In this document: piece after piece, positions 25,958 through 34,382 of the stretch | Numbering within the stretch: position 1 is the first letter of the stretch | Layout of the letters: each line of letters begins with the position of its first letter | NCBI RefSeq assembly: GCF_014650175.1 | Contig: NZ_BMUL01000018.1 | Location: 62,001 to 126,000, forward strand | Origin: Streptomyces termitum | GTDB lineage: Bacteria; Actinomycetota; Actinomycetes; Streptomycetales; Streptomycetaceae | Direction of reading: 5' to 3' | DNA length: 64,000 bases | The notes under the pieces: model-generated | Told to the model about the DNA's origin: nothing | Seen by the model: the letters and a program-made list of their open reading frames with translations, nothing else | Databases searched by the model: none | Translations under genes and position numbers: made by a program

Positions 25958-27319
25958 ATGGACAAGCAGCAGGAATTCGTGCTCCGCACGCTCGAAGAGC
26001 GCGACATCCGGTTCGTGCGCCTGTGGTTCACCGACGTGCTGGGCTTCCTCAAGTCGGTCGCCGTCGCCCCCGCCGAACTGGAGCAGGCGTTCGACGAGGG
26101 CATCGGCTTCGACGGCTCCGCGATCGAGGGCTTCGCCCGTGTCTACGAGTCCGACATGATCGCCAAGCCGGACCCGGGCACCTTCCAGATCCTGCCCTGG
26201 CGGGCCGAGGCCCCCGGCACGGCCCGGATGTTCTGCGACATCCTCATGCCGGACGGCTCGCCGTCCTTCGCCGACCCGCGCTTCGTCCTCAAGCGGGCCC
26301 TGGCCAAGGCGTCCGACCTCGGGTTCACCTTCTACACCCACCCCGAGATCGAGTTCTTCCTCCTGAAGGACAAGCCGCTCGACGGCACCCGCCCCACCCC
26401 CGCCGACAACTCCGGCTACTTCGACCACACCCCGCAGAACGTGGGCATGGACTTCCGCCGCCAGGCCATCACCATGCTGGAGTCGATGGGCATCTCGGTC
26501 GAGTTCTCCCACCACGAGGGCGCCCCCGGCCAGCAGGAGATCGACCTCCGCTACGCGGACGCGCTCTCCACCGCCGACAACATCATGACCTTCCGGCTGA
26601 TCATGAAGCAGGTGGCGCTGGAGCAGGGCGTGCAGGCCACCTTCATGCCGAAGCCGTTCTCCGATTACCCCGGCTCCGGCATGCACACCCACCTCTCCCT
26701 CTTCGAGGGCGACCGGAACGCCTTCTACGAGTCGGGCGCCGAGTACCAGCTCTCCAAGGTCGGCCGCTCCTTCATCGCGGGCCTGCTGCGCCACGCCGCC
26801 GAGACCGCCGCCGTCACCAACCAGTGGGTCAACTCGTACAAGCGCATCTGGGGCGGCTCCTCCCGCACCGCCGGCTCCGGCGGCGAGGCCCCCTCCTACA
26901 TCTGCTGGGGCCACAACAACCGCTCCGCGCTCATCCGCGTCCCCATGTACAAGCCCGGCAAGATGGGCTCCTCCCGCATCGAGGTCCGCTCCATCGACTC
27001 CGGCGCCAACCCCTACCTCACCTACGCCGTCCTCCTCGCCGCCGGCCTCAAGGGCATCGAGGAGGGCTACGAACTCCCGGCCGGCGCCGACGACGACGTC
27101 TGGGCCCTCAGCGACGCCGAACGCCGCGCCATGGGCATCGAACCCCTCCCCCAGAACCTCGGCGAGGCCATCGCCCTCATGGAACGCAGCGAACTCGTCG
27201 CCGAAACCCTCGGCGAACACGTCTTCGACTTCTTCCTCCGCAACAAGAAGCAGGAGTGGGAGGAGTACCGCTCCGAGGTCACCGCCTTCGAACTGCGCAA
27301 GAACCTGCCGGTGCTGTAG
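25958..27319 (+). CDS. glnA2: Glutamine synthetase-like enzyme, probably gamma-glutamylpolyamine synthetase GlnA2
   Basis: 453 residues from MDKQQEF. Frame-sharing starts at 25946 (ATG) and 25952 (GTG, six bases after GAGG) are possible. It has the GS-I core: FDGSAIEGF, THPEIEFFLL, SGMHTHLSLF, VNSYKR, NRSALIRVPMY and SSRIEVRS. At the place where GS-I has the adenylylated Tyr of NLYDLPPEE it reads DVWALSDAE, so GlnE control by AMP transfer is not expected. Studied Streptomyces coelicolor GlnA2 joins glutamate to polyamines for their use as nitrogen source rather than making glutamine. The sequence match to that protein is from memory. Confidence 0.87.
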   Translation: MDKQQEFVLRTLEERDIRFVRLWFTDVLGFLKSVAVAPAELEQAFDEGIGFDGSAIEGFARVYESDMIAKPDPGTFQILPWRAEAPGTARMFCDILMPDGSPSFADPRFVLKRALAKASDLGFTFYTHPEIEFFLLKDKPLDGTRPTPADNSGYFDHTPQNVGMDFRRQAITMLESMGISVEFSHHEGAPGQQEIDLRYADALSTADNIMTFRLIMKQVALEQGVQATFMPKPFSDYPGSGMHTHLSLFEGDRNAFYESGAEYQLSKVGRSFIAGLLRHAAETAAVTNQWVNSYKRIWGGSSRTAGSGGEAPSYICWGHNNRSALIRVPMYKPGKMGSSRIEVRSIDSGANPYLTYAVLLAAGLKGIEEGYELPAGADDDVWALSDAERRAMGIEPLPQNLGEAIALMERSELVAETLGEHVFDFFLRNKKQEWEEYRSEVTAFELRKNLPVL

Positions 27320-27432
27320 CCGGTCCCGAAGCCTCCGGGAGTTGCCGGAGCGGCGGGCGTTCGCGCGGTGGCTCGGGGCGGGCTCCGCGGAGGGCGTCCG
27401 TGTGGGGGAAACCCGTTGCCCCGGGGGCGGTG

Positions 27433-27951
27433 ATGGTTCAGGCTGCCGCCGTGAGCTTGCGTACCGTCGCCACCGAGCGGCTTCTTCTGCATCCGTTGTC
27501 CGTCGCCGAGTCCGAGCGCATCGTGGCCCGGGAGGCCGGGCCGGGGGACCGGTGGGCGGAGGGGTATCCGGGGGAGGGGGATGTCGTCGCGGCCGGGGCG
27601 TTCCTGCGCGGGGTGGCCGAGCGCGGCGATCCGGGGCCGTACCGGACGTACCAGATGCGGCTTCCCGAGGGCGGGGTCGCGGTCGGCGGGATCGGGTTCC
27701 ACGGGCCGCCGGACCCGGACGGGGCCGTCACCGTCGGATACGGGATCCTGCCCGGGGTGCGGGGGCGGGGGTACGCCTCCGAGGCGCTGCGGGCGCTCAT
27801 CGGGATCGCCCGGCAGGCCGGGGCGCGCGCGGTCCGGGGCGACGCCGACCCGGAGAACACGGCCTCGCACCGGGTGATGGAGGCCGCCGGGATGCTCCGG
27901 GTGGGGGAGGACAGTGAACTCGTCCACTACCGGCTGGAGTTGAAGGGGTAG
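27433..27951 (+). CDS. GNAT-family N-acetyltransferase
   Basis: 172 residues from the ATG at 27433; a GTG at 27451 is also possible. It has the RimJ/RimL-like layout: ATERLLLHPLSVAE at the start, the acetyl-CoA loop ILPGVRGRGYASEALRALIGIA and the DADPENTASHRVMEAAGML segment near the end. It moves an acetyl group to an amine of unknown kind. Its last base is 4 bp from the end of the convergent VOC gene. Confidence 0.82.
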   Translation: MVQAAAVSLRTVATERLLLHPLSVAESERIVAREAGPGDRWAEGYPGEGDVVAAGAFLRGVAERGDPGPYRTYQMRLPEGGVAVGGIGFHGPPDPDGAVTVGYGILPGVRGRGYASEALRALIGIARQAGARAVRGDADPENTASHRVMEAAGMLRVGEDSELVHYRLELKG

Positions 27952-27955
27952 GGCC

Positions 27956-28387
27956 TCAGCGTTCCGAGAGCTCCGTGGGGGCCTCCTGGAGGATCCAGCC
28001 GTTGCCGTCCGGGTCCTCGAAGCCGAGGAACGAGTTCCAGGCGGGGCCCTTGCCCTCCTCCCAGCCGCCCGGCCCCATGTGCATCACCGGCGAGGCCGCC
28101 ACGCCCGCCGCGACGAGCTTCTCGCGGGCCGCCTCGATGTCGGTGACGCAGAGCTGGAGGCCGTGCAGGGTGCCGGGGGCCATCGTCCGGGTGCCGGGCA
28201 GCGGGGGCAGGCCGGAGACCAGGGCGATCGAGCAGCGCGAGCCCGGCGGCGTGACCTGGACGATCCGGGTGCCGGGGGCGACCTCGTCGTCCAGGTCGAC
28301 GGTGAAGCCGCACTTCCCGCCGTAGAACTCCTTCGCCCGGTCCAGGTCGGAGACGGGGACGCGGACGACTTCGAGGGTCCAGTTCAT
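27956..28387 (-). CDS. VOC-family (glyoxalase-like) protein
   Basis: 143 residues from the ATG at 28387 after GAGGGTGG. Two beta-alpha-beta-beta-beta modules are seen: VVRVPVSDLDRAKEFYGGKCGFTVD and LQLCVTDIEAAREKLVAAGV, ending in FLGFEDPDGNGWILQE with the usual metal-ligand Glu. Members act as glyoxalases, dioxygenases or resistance proteins; the role here is unknown. Confidence 0.85.
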   Translation of the reverse strand: MNWTLEVVRVPVSDLDRAKEFYGGKCGFTVDLDDEVAPGTRIVQVTPPGSRCSIALVSGLPPLPGTRTMAPGTLHGLQLCVTDIEAAREKLVAAGVAASPVMHMGPGGWEEGKGPAWNSFLGFEDPDGNGWILQEAPTELSER

Positions 28388-28597
28388 GGGACCACCCTCG
28401 CGCACCCCGCCCCCGGCCGCATGTCGTCACCGAGCGTGTCGCGGACATCGCCGAGCGTCTCGCGGTCGTGGCGGCGTGTCGGTCTCGTCGCGCCGACTTG
28501 ACGGAGAAGTGCCTTGCCTCCGGTCGCGTGACCTGATCTTTTCGCTCCGTGAGTTGAAATGATCGTGAACGGCCGGACCTGAGCCGTACAACCTCCT

Positions 28598-28603
28598 TAT
28601 AGT
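28598..28603 (+). promoter_or_regulatory. Candidate -10 box before the P450 pair
   Basis: TATAGT, 50 bp before the first P450 start, is the best -10 match in the 266-bp region. I see no clear -35 at the right distance, so an activator or an alternative sigma factor may be needed. Confidence 0.35.
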
Positions 28604-28653
28604 GACCACTCGTTGACCGGGTCGACGCCATGTCACCACAGGAGACAGGACTC

Positions 28654-29922
28654 ATGACGACTGGTTCCCCCTCCCCCGGACGTGCCCCCGACCCGGTGCC
28701 GCCGGCCGGCTGCCCGGCCGGTGCCGTCCCCCTCTCCGGCCCCGGATTCCAGACCGACCCGCAGGCCGTCTACCGGGCCATGCGCCGCGATCACGGCTCC
28801 GTCGTCCCGGTCGAACTGCCCGGCGGCCTGCCCGCCTGGCTCGTCATCGGCTACCGCGAGGTCCACCAGGTCACCAGCGACGGCGAACTCTTCCCCCGCG
28901 ACGTCGGCCGCTGGAACCAGTGGCCGAACGTCCCCGACGACTGGCCGCTGCTCCCCATGGTCGGCCGCCCCCTGCCGTCCATCTACTTCAGCGCCGGCGA
29001 GGAGCACCGGCGGCACGTCCGGATGGTCGTCCCCGCCCTGGAGGCCGTCGACCCCTTCGAGGTACGGGCCCACGCCGAGCAGCTCGCCGACCGGCTCGTC
29101 GACGCCTTCTGCGGGCGCGGCACCGCCGACCTCGTCGCCGCCTTCTGCGAACCCCTCCCCGTCCTCGTCCTCGCCCGCCTCGTCGGCTTCCCCGACGACG
29201 AGGGCGCCGACATCGCCCGCGTCCTGAAGGACCTCGCCGACGGCGGTCCCGGCGCCCAGGAGGCCCACCAGCGCTTCGCCGGGCACATGGCCCGGCTGGT
29301 CGCCGCCAAACGGGCCGAACCCGGCGACGACGTGACCTCCCGGATGCTCGCCTTCCCCGAGGAGTTCACGGACGAGGAGTACATGCTCGACCTGATGGCG
29401 ATCACCGCCGCCGGACACCTCACCACCGCCGACTGGATCGGCAACTCCGTCCGCCTCATGCTCACCGAGGACGGCTTCGCCGACTCCATGGCCGGCGGCC
29501 GCCACAGCGTCGCCGACGCCATGACCGAAGTGCTCTGGGAGGACGGCCCCACCCAGATCCTCGCCGGCCGCTGGCCCGCCCGCGACACCCGGCTCGGCAA
29601 CCGCCTGATCAAGGCCGGCGACATGCTCCTCCTCGGCCTCGGCGCCGCCAACACCGACCCGCTGGTCCGCCAGGACGGCTCCAGCGGCGGCGGCGCCCAC
29701 CTCGCCTTCAGCCACGGCGAGTACCGCTGCCCCTTCCCCGCCCAGGAGATCGCCGAGATCATCGCCAGGACCGGCATCGAAGTCCTCCTCGACCGGCTCC
29801 CCGACCTCGAACTCACCGTGAAGCCCGAGGAACTGGTCCGCCGGCCGTCCGCCTTCCTGCGCGGCAGCACCGCCCTCCCCGTCCGGTTCACCCCCGTACC
29901 CACGACAGGAGACCTCTCGTGA
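28654..29922 (+). CDS. Cytochrome P450, CYP157-like, without EXXR motif
   Basis: 422 residues, with AGGAG ten bases before the ATG. The haem-binding loop is FSHGEYRCPF with the ligand Cys359. The I-helix reads AGHLTT (253-258), with Leu where the acidic residue of AGxET normally helps proton delivery. The K-helix, where P450s have ExxR, reads EVLW (292-295) followed by EDGP. Loss of EXXR is the known trait of the Streptomyces CYP157 family, which sits beside CYP154 genes, as here. The function of CYP157 proteins is not settled. The stop codon overlaps the start of the next P450 as GTGA. The usual conservon (cvn) genes are absent. Confidence 0.85.
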   Translation: MTTGSPSPGRAPDPVPPAGCPAGAVPLSGPGFQTDPQAVYRAMRRDHGSVVPVELPGGLPAWLVIGYREVHQVTSDGELFPRDVGRWNQWPNVPDDWPLLPMVGRPLPSIYFSAGEEHRRHVRMVVPALEAVDPFEVRAHAEQLADRLVDAFCGRGTADLVAAFCEPLPVLVLARLVGFPDDEGADIARVLKDLADGGPGAQEAHQRFAGHMARLVAAKRAEPGDDVTSRMLAFPEEFTDEEYMLDLMAITAAGHLTTADWIGNSVRLMLTEDGFADSMAGGRHSVADAMTEVLWEDGPTQILAGRWPARDTRLGNRLIKAGDMLLLGLGAANTDPLVRQDGSSGGGAHLAFSHGEYRCPFPAQEIAEIIARTGIEVLLDRLPDLELTVKPEELVRRPSAFLRGSTALPVRFTPVPTTGDLS

Positions 29923-31166
29923 CCTGCCCTCACGCCGCCGCCGCACAGGCCGGGGACACCGTCGTCATCGACCCGATGGTCGGGGACCTCGACGGCGAGA
30001 CCGCGCGCATCCGGGACGCCGGCCCGCTGGCCCGGATCGACCTGCTCGGCGTGCCCGCCCGGGCCGTCACCCGGCACGCCGACGCCCGCCGCCTCCTGCT
30101 CGACCCCCGCCTCGTGAAGGACCTGGACGCCTGGGAGCTGTGGCGCACCGGACAGGTCACCCGCGCCTGGCCCCTCATCGGCATGGTCGACGCCGGCCGC
30201 TCCATGTTCACCGTCGACGGCGAGGAGCACCGCCGACTGCGCACCAAGACCTCCCAGGCGCTCACCCCGCGCCGCCTGGAGGCGATCCGCCCCGACATCG
30301 AGAAGTTCACCGCCGAACTCCTCGACGCGCTCGCGGCGGGCGGCGCGGACGGCGCCGTCGTCGACCTCAAGGCCGTCTACGCGCAGCCGCTGCCCATGCG
30401 GGTCGTCGGCATGCTGATGGGCGTCGACCCCGAGGCCAACACGATGCTCACCCGCCAGTACAAGAAGTTCTTCTCCATGCTCACCCCGCAGGACGAGCGC
30501 CTCGCCCTCCTCGCCGACCTCGACGTCTTCTACGCCGACCTCGTCCGGCAGAAGACCGCCCACCCCACCGACGACCTGACCTCCGCCCTGATCCTCGCCG
30601 ACGAGGGCGGCGAACCGCTCACCGAGGAAGAGGTCGTCGGCAACCTCAAGGCCATGGTCGCCGCCGGGCACGAGACCACCATCGGCCTCATCCTCAACGC
30701 CGTGCGCGCCCTCCTCACCCACCCCGACCAGCTGCGCCTGGTCCTGGCCGGCGAGATCTCCTGGGAGCAGGTCATCGAGGAGACCCTGCGCTGGGACACC
30801 CCCACCACCCACCTGCTCATGCGGTTCGCCACCGAGGACATCGAGGTCGGCGACCAGGTCATCGCCGAGGGCGAGGGCGTCGTCATCTCCTACCGGGTCA
30901 TCGGCCGCGACCCCGAACAGCACGGCCCGGAGGCGGACGCCTTCGACCTCACCCGTCCGGCCCCGATCCGGCACATGACCTTCGGCCACGGCCCGCACAT
31001 CTGCCCCGGCGCCGCCCTCTCCCGCGTCGAGGCGGGTATCGCCCTGCCGGCCCTCTTCGCCCGCTTCCCGCGCCTCGCGCTCGCCGTGCCCTCCGGGGAA
31101 CTCCGCAACCTGCCGGTGATGACGCAGAACGACCTGGAGTCCTTTCCGGTGCTGCTGAACGACTGA
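29919..31166 (+). CDS. Cytochrome P450, CYP154-like
   Basis: 415 residues from a GTG that overlaps the preceding stop by four bases, with CAGGAG seven bases upstream. All P450 signatures are standard: AGHETT in the I-helix (249-254), EXXR as E288-T-L-R291, and FGHGPHICPG with Cys362. CYP154 enzymes hydroxylate steroids and other hydrophobic molecules in vitro. It needs ferredoxin and reductase from elsewhere, since none is in the operon. Translational coupling to the EXXR-less P450 suggests that the two proteins are needed in equal amounts or act on one substrate. Confidence 0.88.
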   Translation: MTCPHAAAAQAGDTVVIDPMVGDLDGETARIRDAGPLARIDLLGVPARAVTRHADARRLLLDPRLVKDLDAWELWRTGQVTRAWPLIGMVDAGRSMFTVDGEEHRRLRTKTSQALTPRRLEAIRPDIEKFTAELLDALAAGGADGAVVDLKAVYAQPLPMRVVGMLMGVDPEANTMLTRQYKKFFSMLTPQDERLALLADLDVFYADLVRQKTAHPTDDLTSALILADEGGEPLTEEEVVGNLKAMVAAGHETTIGLILNAVRALLTHPDQLRLVLAGEISWEQVIEETLRWDTPTTHLLMRFATEDIEVGDQVIAEGEGVVISYRVIGRDPEQHGPEADAFDLTRPAPIRHMTFGHGPHICPGAALSRVEAGIALPALFARFPRLALAVPSGELRNLPVMTQNDLESFPVLLND

Positions 31167-31170
31167 TCGG

Positions 31171-31274
31171 ATGAGGGATCTTGGATCCGGGAGGTTGGAC
31201 ATGGGATCCCGGACGTTGGATCCGGGATCCCGGATCCCGGATATCGGATCCAAGATCCTGGATCCGATATCCGG
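31171..31274. repeat. Cluster of GGATCC-centred palindromes between the P450 pair and glnE
   Basis: About 104 bp built almost wholly of GGATC-type units. It holds a perfect 20-bp palindrome at 31218-31237, and a perfect hairpin with 15-bp arms (31237-31251 and 31260-31274) and 8-base loop. A further pair, GGATCTTGGATCC (31176-31188), is the exact complement of 31246-31258, so alternative pairings exist. It begins 4 bp after the P450 stop. It could be a terminator, a protein-binding array or a mobile palindrome. It has much lower GC than its surroundings. Confidence 0.85.
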
Positions 31275-31369
31275 CCCGCCCCGCCGCCCCCCGCCACCCG
31301 CACGCCCCCGCCCCCTCCTGCGGATAGGCTCGACGCCGAAGGCGTGCGGGCTTGGAGGGAGCGGCGGAG

Positions 31370-34357
31370 ATGACGGTGCCGGGGCGCAGGAGCAGTACGT
31401 TCTCACGGCTGCTGCGGCACGGGTTCACCGACCCTTCCGCGGCCGAGCGGCTGCTGGACCTGCCCGCGCTCGACGCGCTCCGGGGGGATCCCGTACTCCT
31501 GGACGCGCTCGGGGCCACGGCCGATCCGGACCTGGCGCTGCGGGGGCTGGTGCGGCTGGCGGAGGCGCAGCCGGAGACGGAGCGGGCCGCGCTCACGACC
31601 ACGCTGGTGTCGGCGAAGCCGTTCCGGGACCGGCTGCTCGGGGTGCTCGGCACCTCGGAGGCGCTCGCGGACCACCTGGCGCGGCACCCGAGGGACTGGG
31701 AGACGCTGGTCACGTACGAGGCGGTGGACCTGCATCCGGGGGTGGCGGAGTTCGAGCGGGGCCTCGCGGAGGCGGGCGACGAGGTCGCGCTGCGGGTCGC
31801 CTACCGCCGCTGCCTGCTGGGGATAGCGGCGCGCGACGTGTGCGGCACGACCGACGTCGCCCAGACCGCCGCCGAGCTCGCGGACCTGGCCACCGCGACC
31901 CTGCGGGCCGCCCTCGGCCTGGCACGGGCGGCCGCCCCCGCCGACGCCGCCCAGTGCCGGCTCGCCGTGATCGCCATGGGCAAGTGCGGCGGCCACGAGC
32001 TGAACTACGTCTCCGACGTGGACGTCATCTTCGTCGGGGAGCCCGCCGAGGGCGCCGACGAGGGCAAGGCGCTCCAGGCCGCGACCCGGCTCGCCGCCCA
32101 CCTCATGCGGATCTGCTCCGAGACCACCGTCGAGGGCACGATCTGGCCGGTCGACGCCAACCTCCGCCCCGAGGGCCGCAACGGGCCGCTGGTGCGCACC
32201 CTCTCCTCCCACCTGGCCTACTACCAGCGCTGGGCCAAGACGTGGGAGTTCCAGGCGCTGCTCAAGGCCCGCGCGGTGGCCGGCGACCCGTCCCTGGGCG
32301 CCGCCTACCTCGACGCCGTCTCCCCGATGGTCTGGCAGGCCGCCGAGCGGGAGAACTTCGTCACCGACGTGCAGGCCATGCGCCGCCGCGTCGTCGACAA
32401 CATCCCGGCCGACCGGATCGACCGCGAGCTCAAGCTCGGTCCCGGCGGTCTGCGGGACGTCGAGTTCGCCGTCCAGCTGCTCCAGCTCGTGCACGGCCGC
32501 AGCGACGCCACCCTGCACAGCGGCACCACCCTCGACGCGCTCGCCGCCCTCGCCGCCGGCGGCTACGTCGGCCGCGCCGACGCGGCCCAGCTCGACGAGG
32601 CGTACCGCTTCCTGCGGGCGATGGAGCACCGCATCCAGCTGTACCGGCTGCGCCGCACCCACCTGGTCCCCGAGGACGAGGCCGACCTGCGCCGCCTCGG
32701 CCGCTCCCTCGGCCTGCGCACCGATCCGGTCGCCTCCCTCACCAGGGAGTGGAAGCGGCACGCGGCCGTCGTCCGGCGCCTCCACGAGAAGCTGTTCTAC
32801 CGCCCGCTGCTCGACGCCGTCGCCCAGCTCGCCCCCGGCGAGATCCGGCTCAGCCCGCAGGCGGCGGGCCAGCGCCTCGAAGCCCTCGGCTACGCGGACC
32901 CGGCGGCCGCCCTGCGCCACCTGGAGGCGCTGGCCTCCGGCGTCAGCCGCAAGGCCGCCATCCAGCGGACCCTGCTGCCGGTGCTGCTCGGCTGGTTCGC
33001 GGACTCCGCCGACCCGGACGCGGGCCTGCTCGGCTTCCGCAAGGTCTCCGACGCCCTGGGCAAGACCCCCTGGTACCTGCGGCTGCTGCGCGACGAGGGC
33101 GCCGCCGCCGAGAACCTGGCCCGGGTCCTGTCGGCCGGCCGGTTCGCCCCCGACCTGCTGCTGCGGGCCCCCGAGGCGGTCGCCATACTCGGCGACCCCG
33201 GCGGCCTGGCGCCGCGCGGCCGCGACCACCTGGAGCAGGAGGTGCTGGCCGCGGTGGGCCGCGCGGACGGCGCCGAGCAGGCCGTCGCCGCCGCCCGCGG
33301 GGTGCGCCGCCGCGAGCTGTTCCGTACCGCCGCCGCCGACCTCATCGACTCGTACGGCACCGAGGACAGCCCCCGCACCTCCGACCCGGGCGCCCTGGTC
33401 GACCGGATCGGGCAGGCCGTCACCGACCTCAACGCCGCCACCCTCGCCGGCGCCCTGCGCGCCGCCGTCCGCGCCGAGTGGGGCGACGAGCTGCCCACCC
33501 GCTTCGCCGTCATCGGCATGGGCCGCTTCGGCGGCCACGAGCTGGGTTACGGCTCCGACGCCGACGTCCTCTTCGTGCACGAGCCGCGCGAGGGCGTGGA
33601 CGAGCAGGAGGCGGCGCGGGCCGCCAACCGGGTCGTGGTCGAGATGCGCCGGCTGCTCCAGCTGCCCACCACCGATCCGCCGCTGCTCATCGACGCCGAC
33701 CTGCGCCCGGAGGGCCGCAGCGGCCCGATGGTCCGTACCCTGGCCTCCTACCGGGCCTACTACCAGCGCTGGTCGCTGGTGTGGGAGGCGCAGGCGCTGC
33801 TGCGGGCCGCGCCGATGGCCGGCGACCGGGAGCTGGGGGAGCGGTTCGTCGAGCTGGTCGACCCGCTGCGCTACCCCGTCGAGGGGCTGGGCGACGACGC
33901 GGTCCGCGAGATCCGCCGGCTGAAGGCCCGCATGGAGTCCGAGCGGCTGCCGCGCGGCGCCGACCCGACCCTGCACGCCAAACTGGGCCGGGGCGGGCTC
34001 AGCGACGTCGAGTGGACCGTCCAGCTGCTCCAGATGCGGCACGGCTGGGCCGAGCCGGGGCTGCGCACCACCCGGACCCGGGAGGCGCTGGCCGCCGCGC
34101 ACGCCGCCGGGCTGATCCCGGGGGAGGAGGCGCAGACCCTGGACGAGGCGTGGGTGCTGGCGACCCGGGTGCGCAACGCGGTGATGCTGGTCCGGGGCCG
34201 CGCCGGCGACACCTTCCCCCCGGAGCCGCGCGAGCTGGCCGCCGTGGGCCGCTACCTGGGGTACGGCCCCGGGCACGTCGGCGAGATGGTGGACGACTAC
34301 CGGCGGATCACCCGGCGGGCCCGCGCGGTGGTGGAGGAGCTGTTCTACGGGGCCTGA
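31370..34357 (+). CDS. glnE: Bifunctional glutamine synthetase adenylyltransferase / deadenylase
   Basis: 995 residues from the ATG at 31370, ten bases after GGAGGG. Two nucleotidyltransferase domains are visible, with KCGGHELNYVSDVDVIFV in the N-terminal half (deadenylase) and RFGGHELGYGSDADVLFV in the C-terminal half (adenylylase). Each is followed by a helical GlnD-type domain, and each has the DANLRPEGRNGP or DADLRPEGRSGP segment. It adds or removes AMP on a tyrosine of the classic glutamine synthetase GlnA (not in this window) in answer to nitrogen status and the PII protein. The length is normal. Confidence 0.95.
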   Translation: MTVPGRRSSTFSRLLRHGFTDPSAAERLLDLPALDALRGDPVLLDALGATADPDLALRGLVRLAEAQPETERAALTTTLVSAKPFRDRLLGVLGTSEALADHLARHPRDWETLVTYEAVDLHPGVAEFERGLAEAGDEVALRVAYRRCLLGIAARDVCGTTDVAQTAAELADLATATLRAALGLARAAAPADAAQCRLAVIAMGKCGGHELNYVSDVDVIFVGEPAEGADEGKALQAATRLAAHLMRICSETTVEGTIWPVDANLRPEGRNGPLVRTLSSHLAYYQRWAKTWEFQALLKARAVAGDPSLGAAYLDAVSPMVWQAAERENFVTDVQAMRRRVVDNIPADRIDRELKLGPGGLRDVEFAVQLLQLVHGRSDATLHSGTTLDALAALAAGGYVGRADAAQLDEAYRFLRAMEHRIQLYRLRRTHLVPEDEADLRRLGRSLGLRTDPVASLTREWKRHAAVVRRLHEKLFYRPLLDAVAQLAPGEIRLSPQAAGQRLEALGYADPAAALRHLEALASGVSRKAAIQRTLLPVLLGWFADSADPDAGLLGFRKVSDALGKTPWYLRLLRDEGAAAENLARVLSAGRFAPDLLLRAPEAVAILGDPGGLAPRGRDHLEQEVLAAVGRADGAEQAVAAARGVRRRELFRTAAADLIDSYGTEDSPRTSDPGALVDRIGQAVTDLNAATLAGALRAAVRAEWGDELPTRFAVIGMGRFGGHELGYGSDADVLFVHEPREGVDEQEAARAANRVVVEMRRLLQLPTTDPPLLIDADLRPEGRSGPMVRTLASYRAYYQRWSLVWEAQALLRAAPMAGDRELGERFVELVDPLRYPVEGLGDDAVREIRRLKARMESERLPRGADPTLHAKLGRGGLSDVEWTVQLLQMRHGWAEPGLRTTRTREALAAAHAAGLIPGEEAQTLDEAWVLATRVRNAVMLVRGRAGDTFPPEPRELAAVGRYLGYGPGHVGEMVDDYRRITRRARAVVEELFYGA

Positions 34358-34360
34358 GCG

Positions 34361-34380
34361 CCCGGGGCCGCGGCCCCGGG
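34361..34380. terminator. Palindromic bidirectional terminator, glnE / PAP2 gene
   Basis: A perfect 20-bp palindrome (CCCGGGGCCG and its complement) fills the 25 bp between two convergent stop codons, so it can end transcription from both sides. Confidence 0.75.
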
Positions 34381-34382
34381 GG

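Noticed and set aside
28388..28653. Conservon (cvn) genes beside the P450 pair
   Set aside because: The region is only 266 bp of non-coding DNA, and the neighbours are a VOC protein and glnE, so no conservon is present here.
28633..29946. Long minus-strand frame opposite the first P450
   Set aside because: Gly/Val/Glu-rich antisense of a clear P450 gene.
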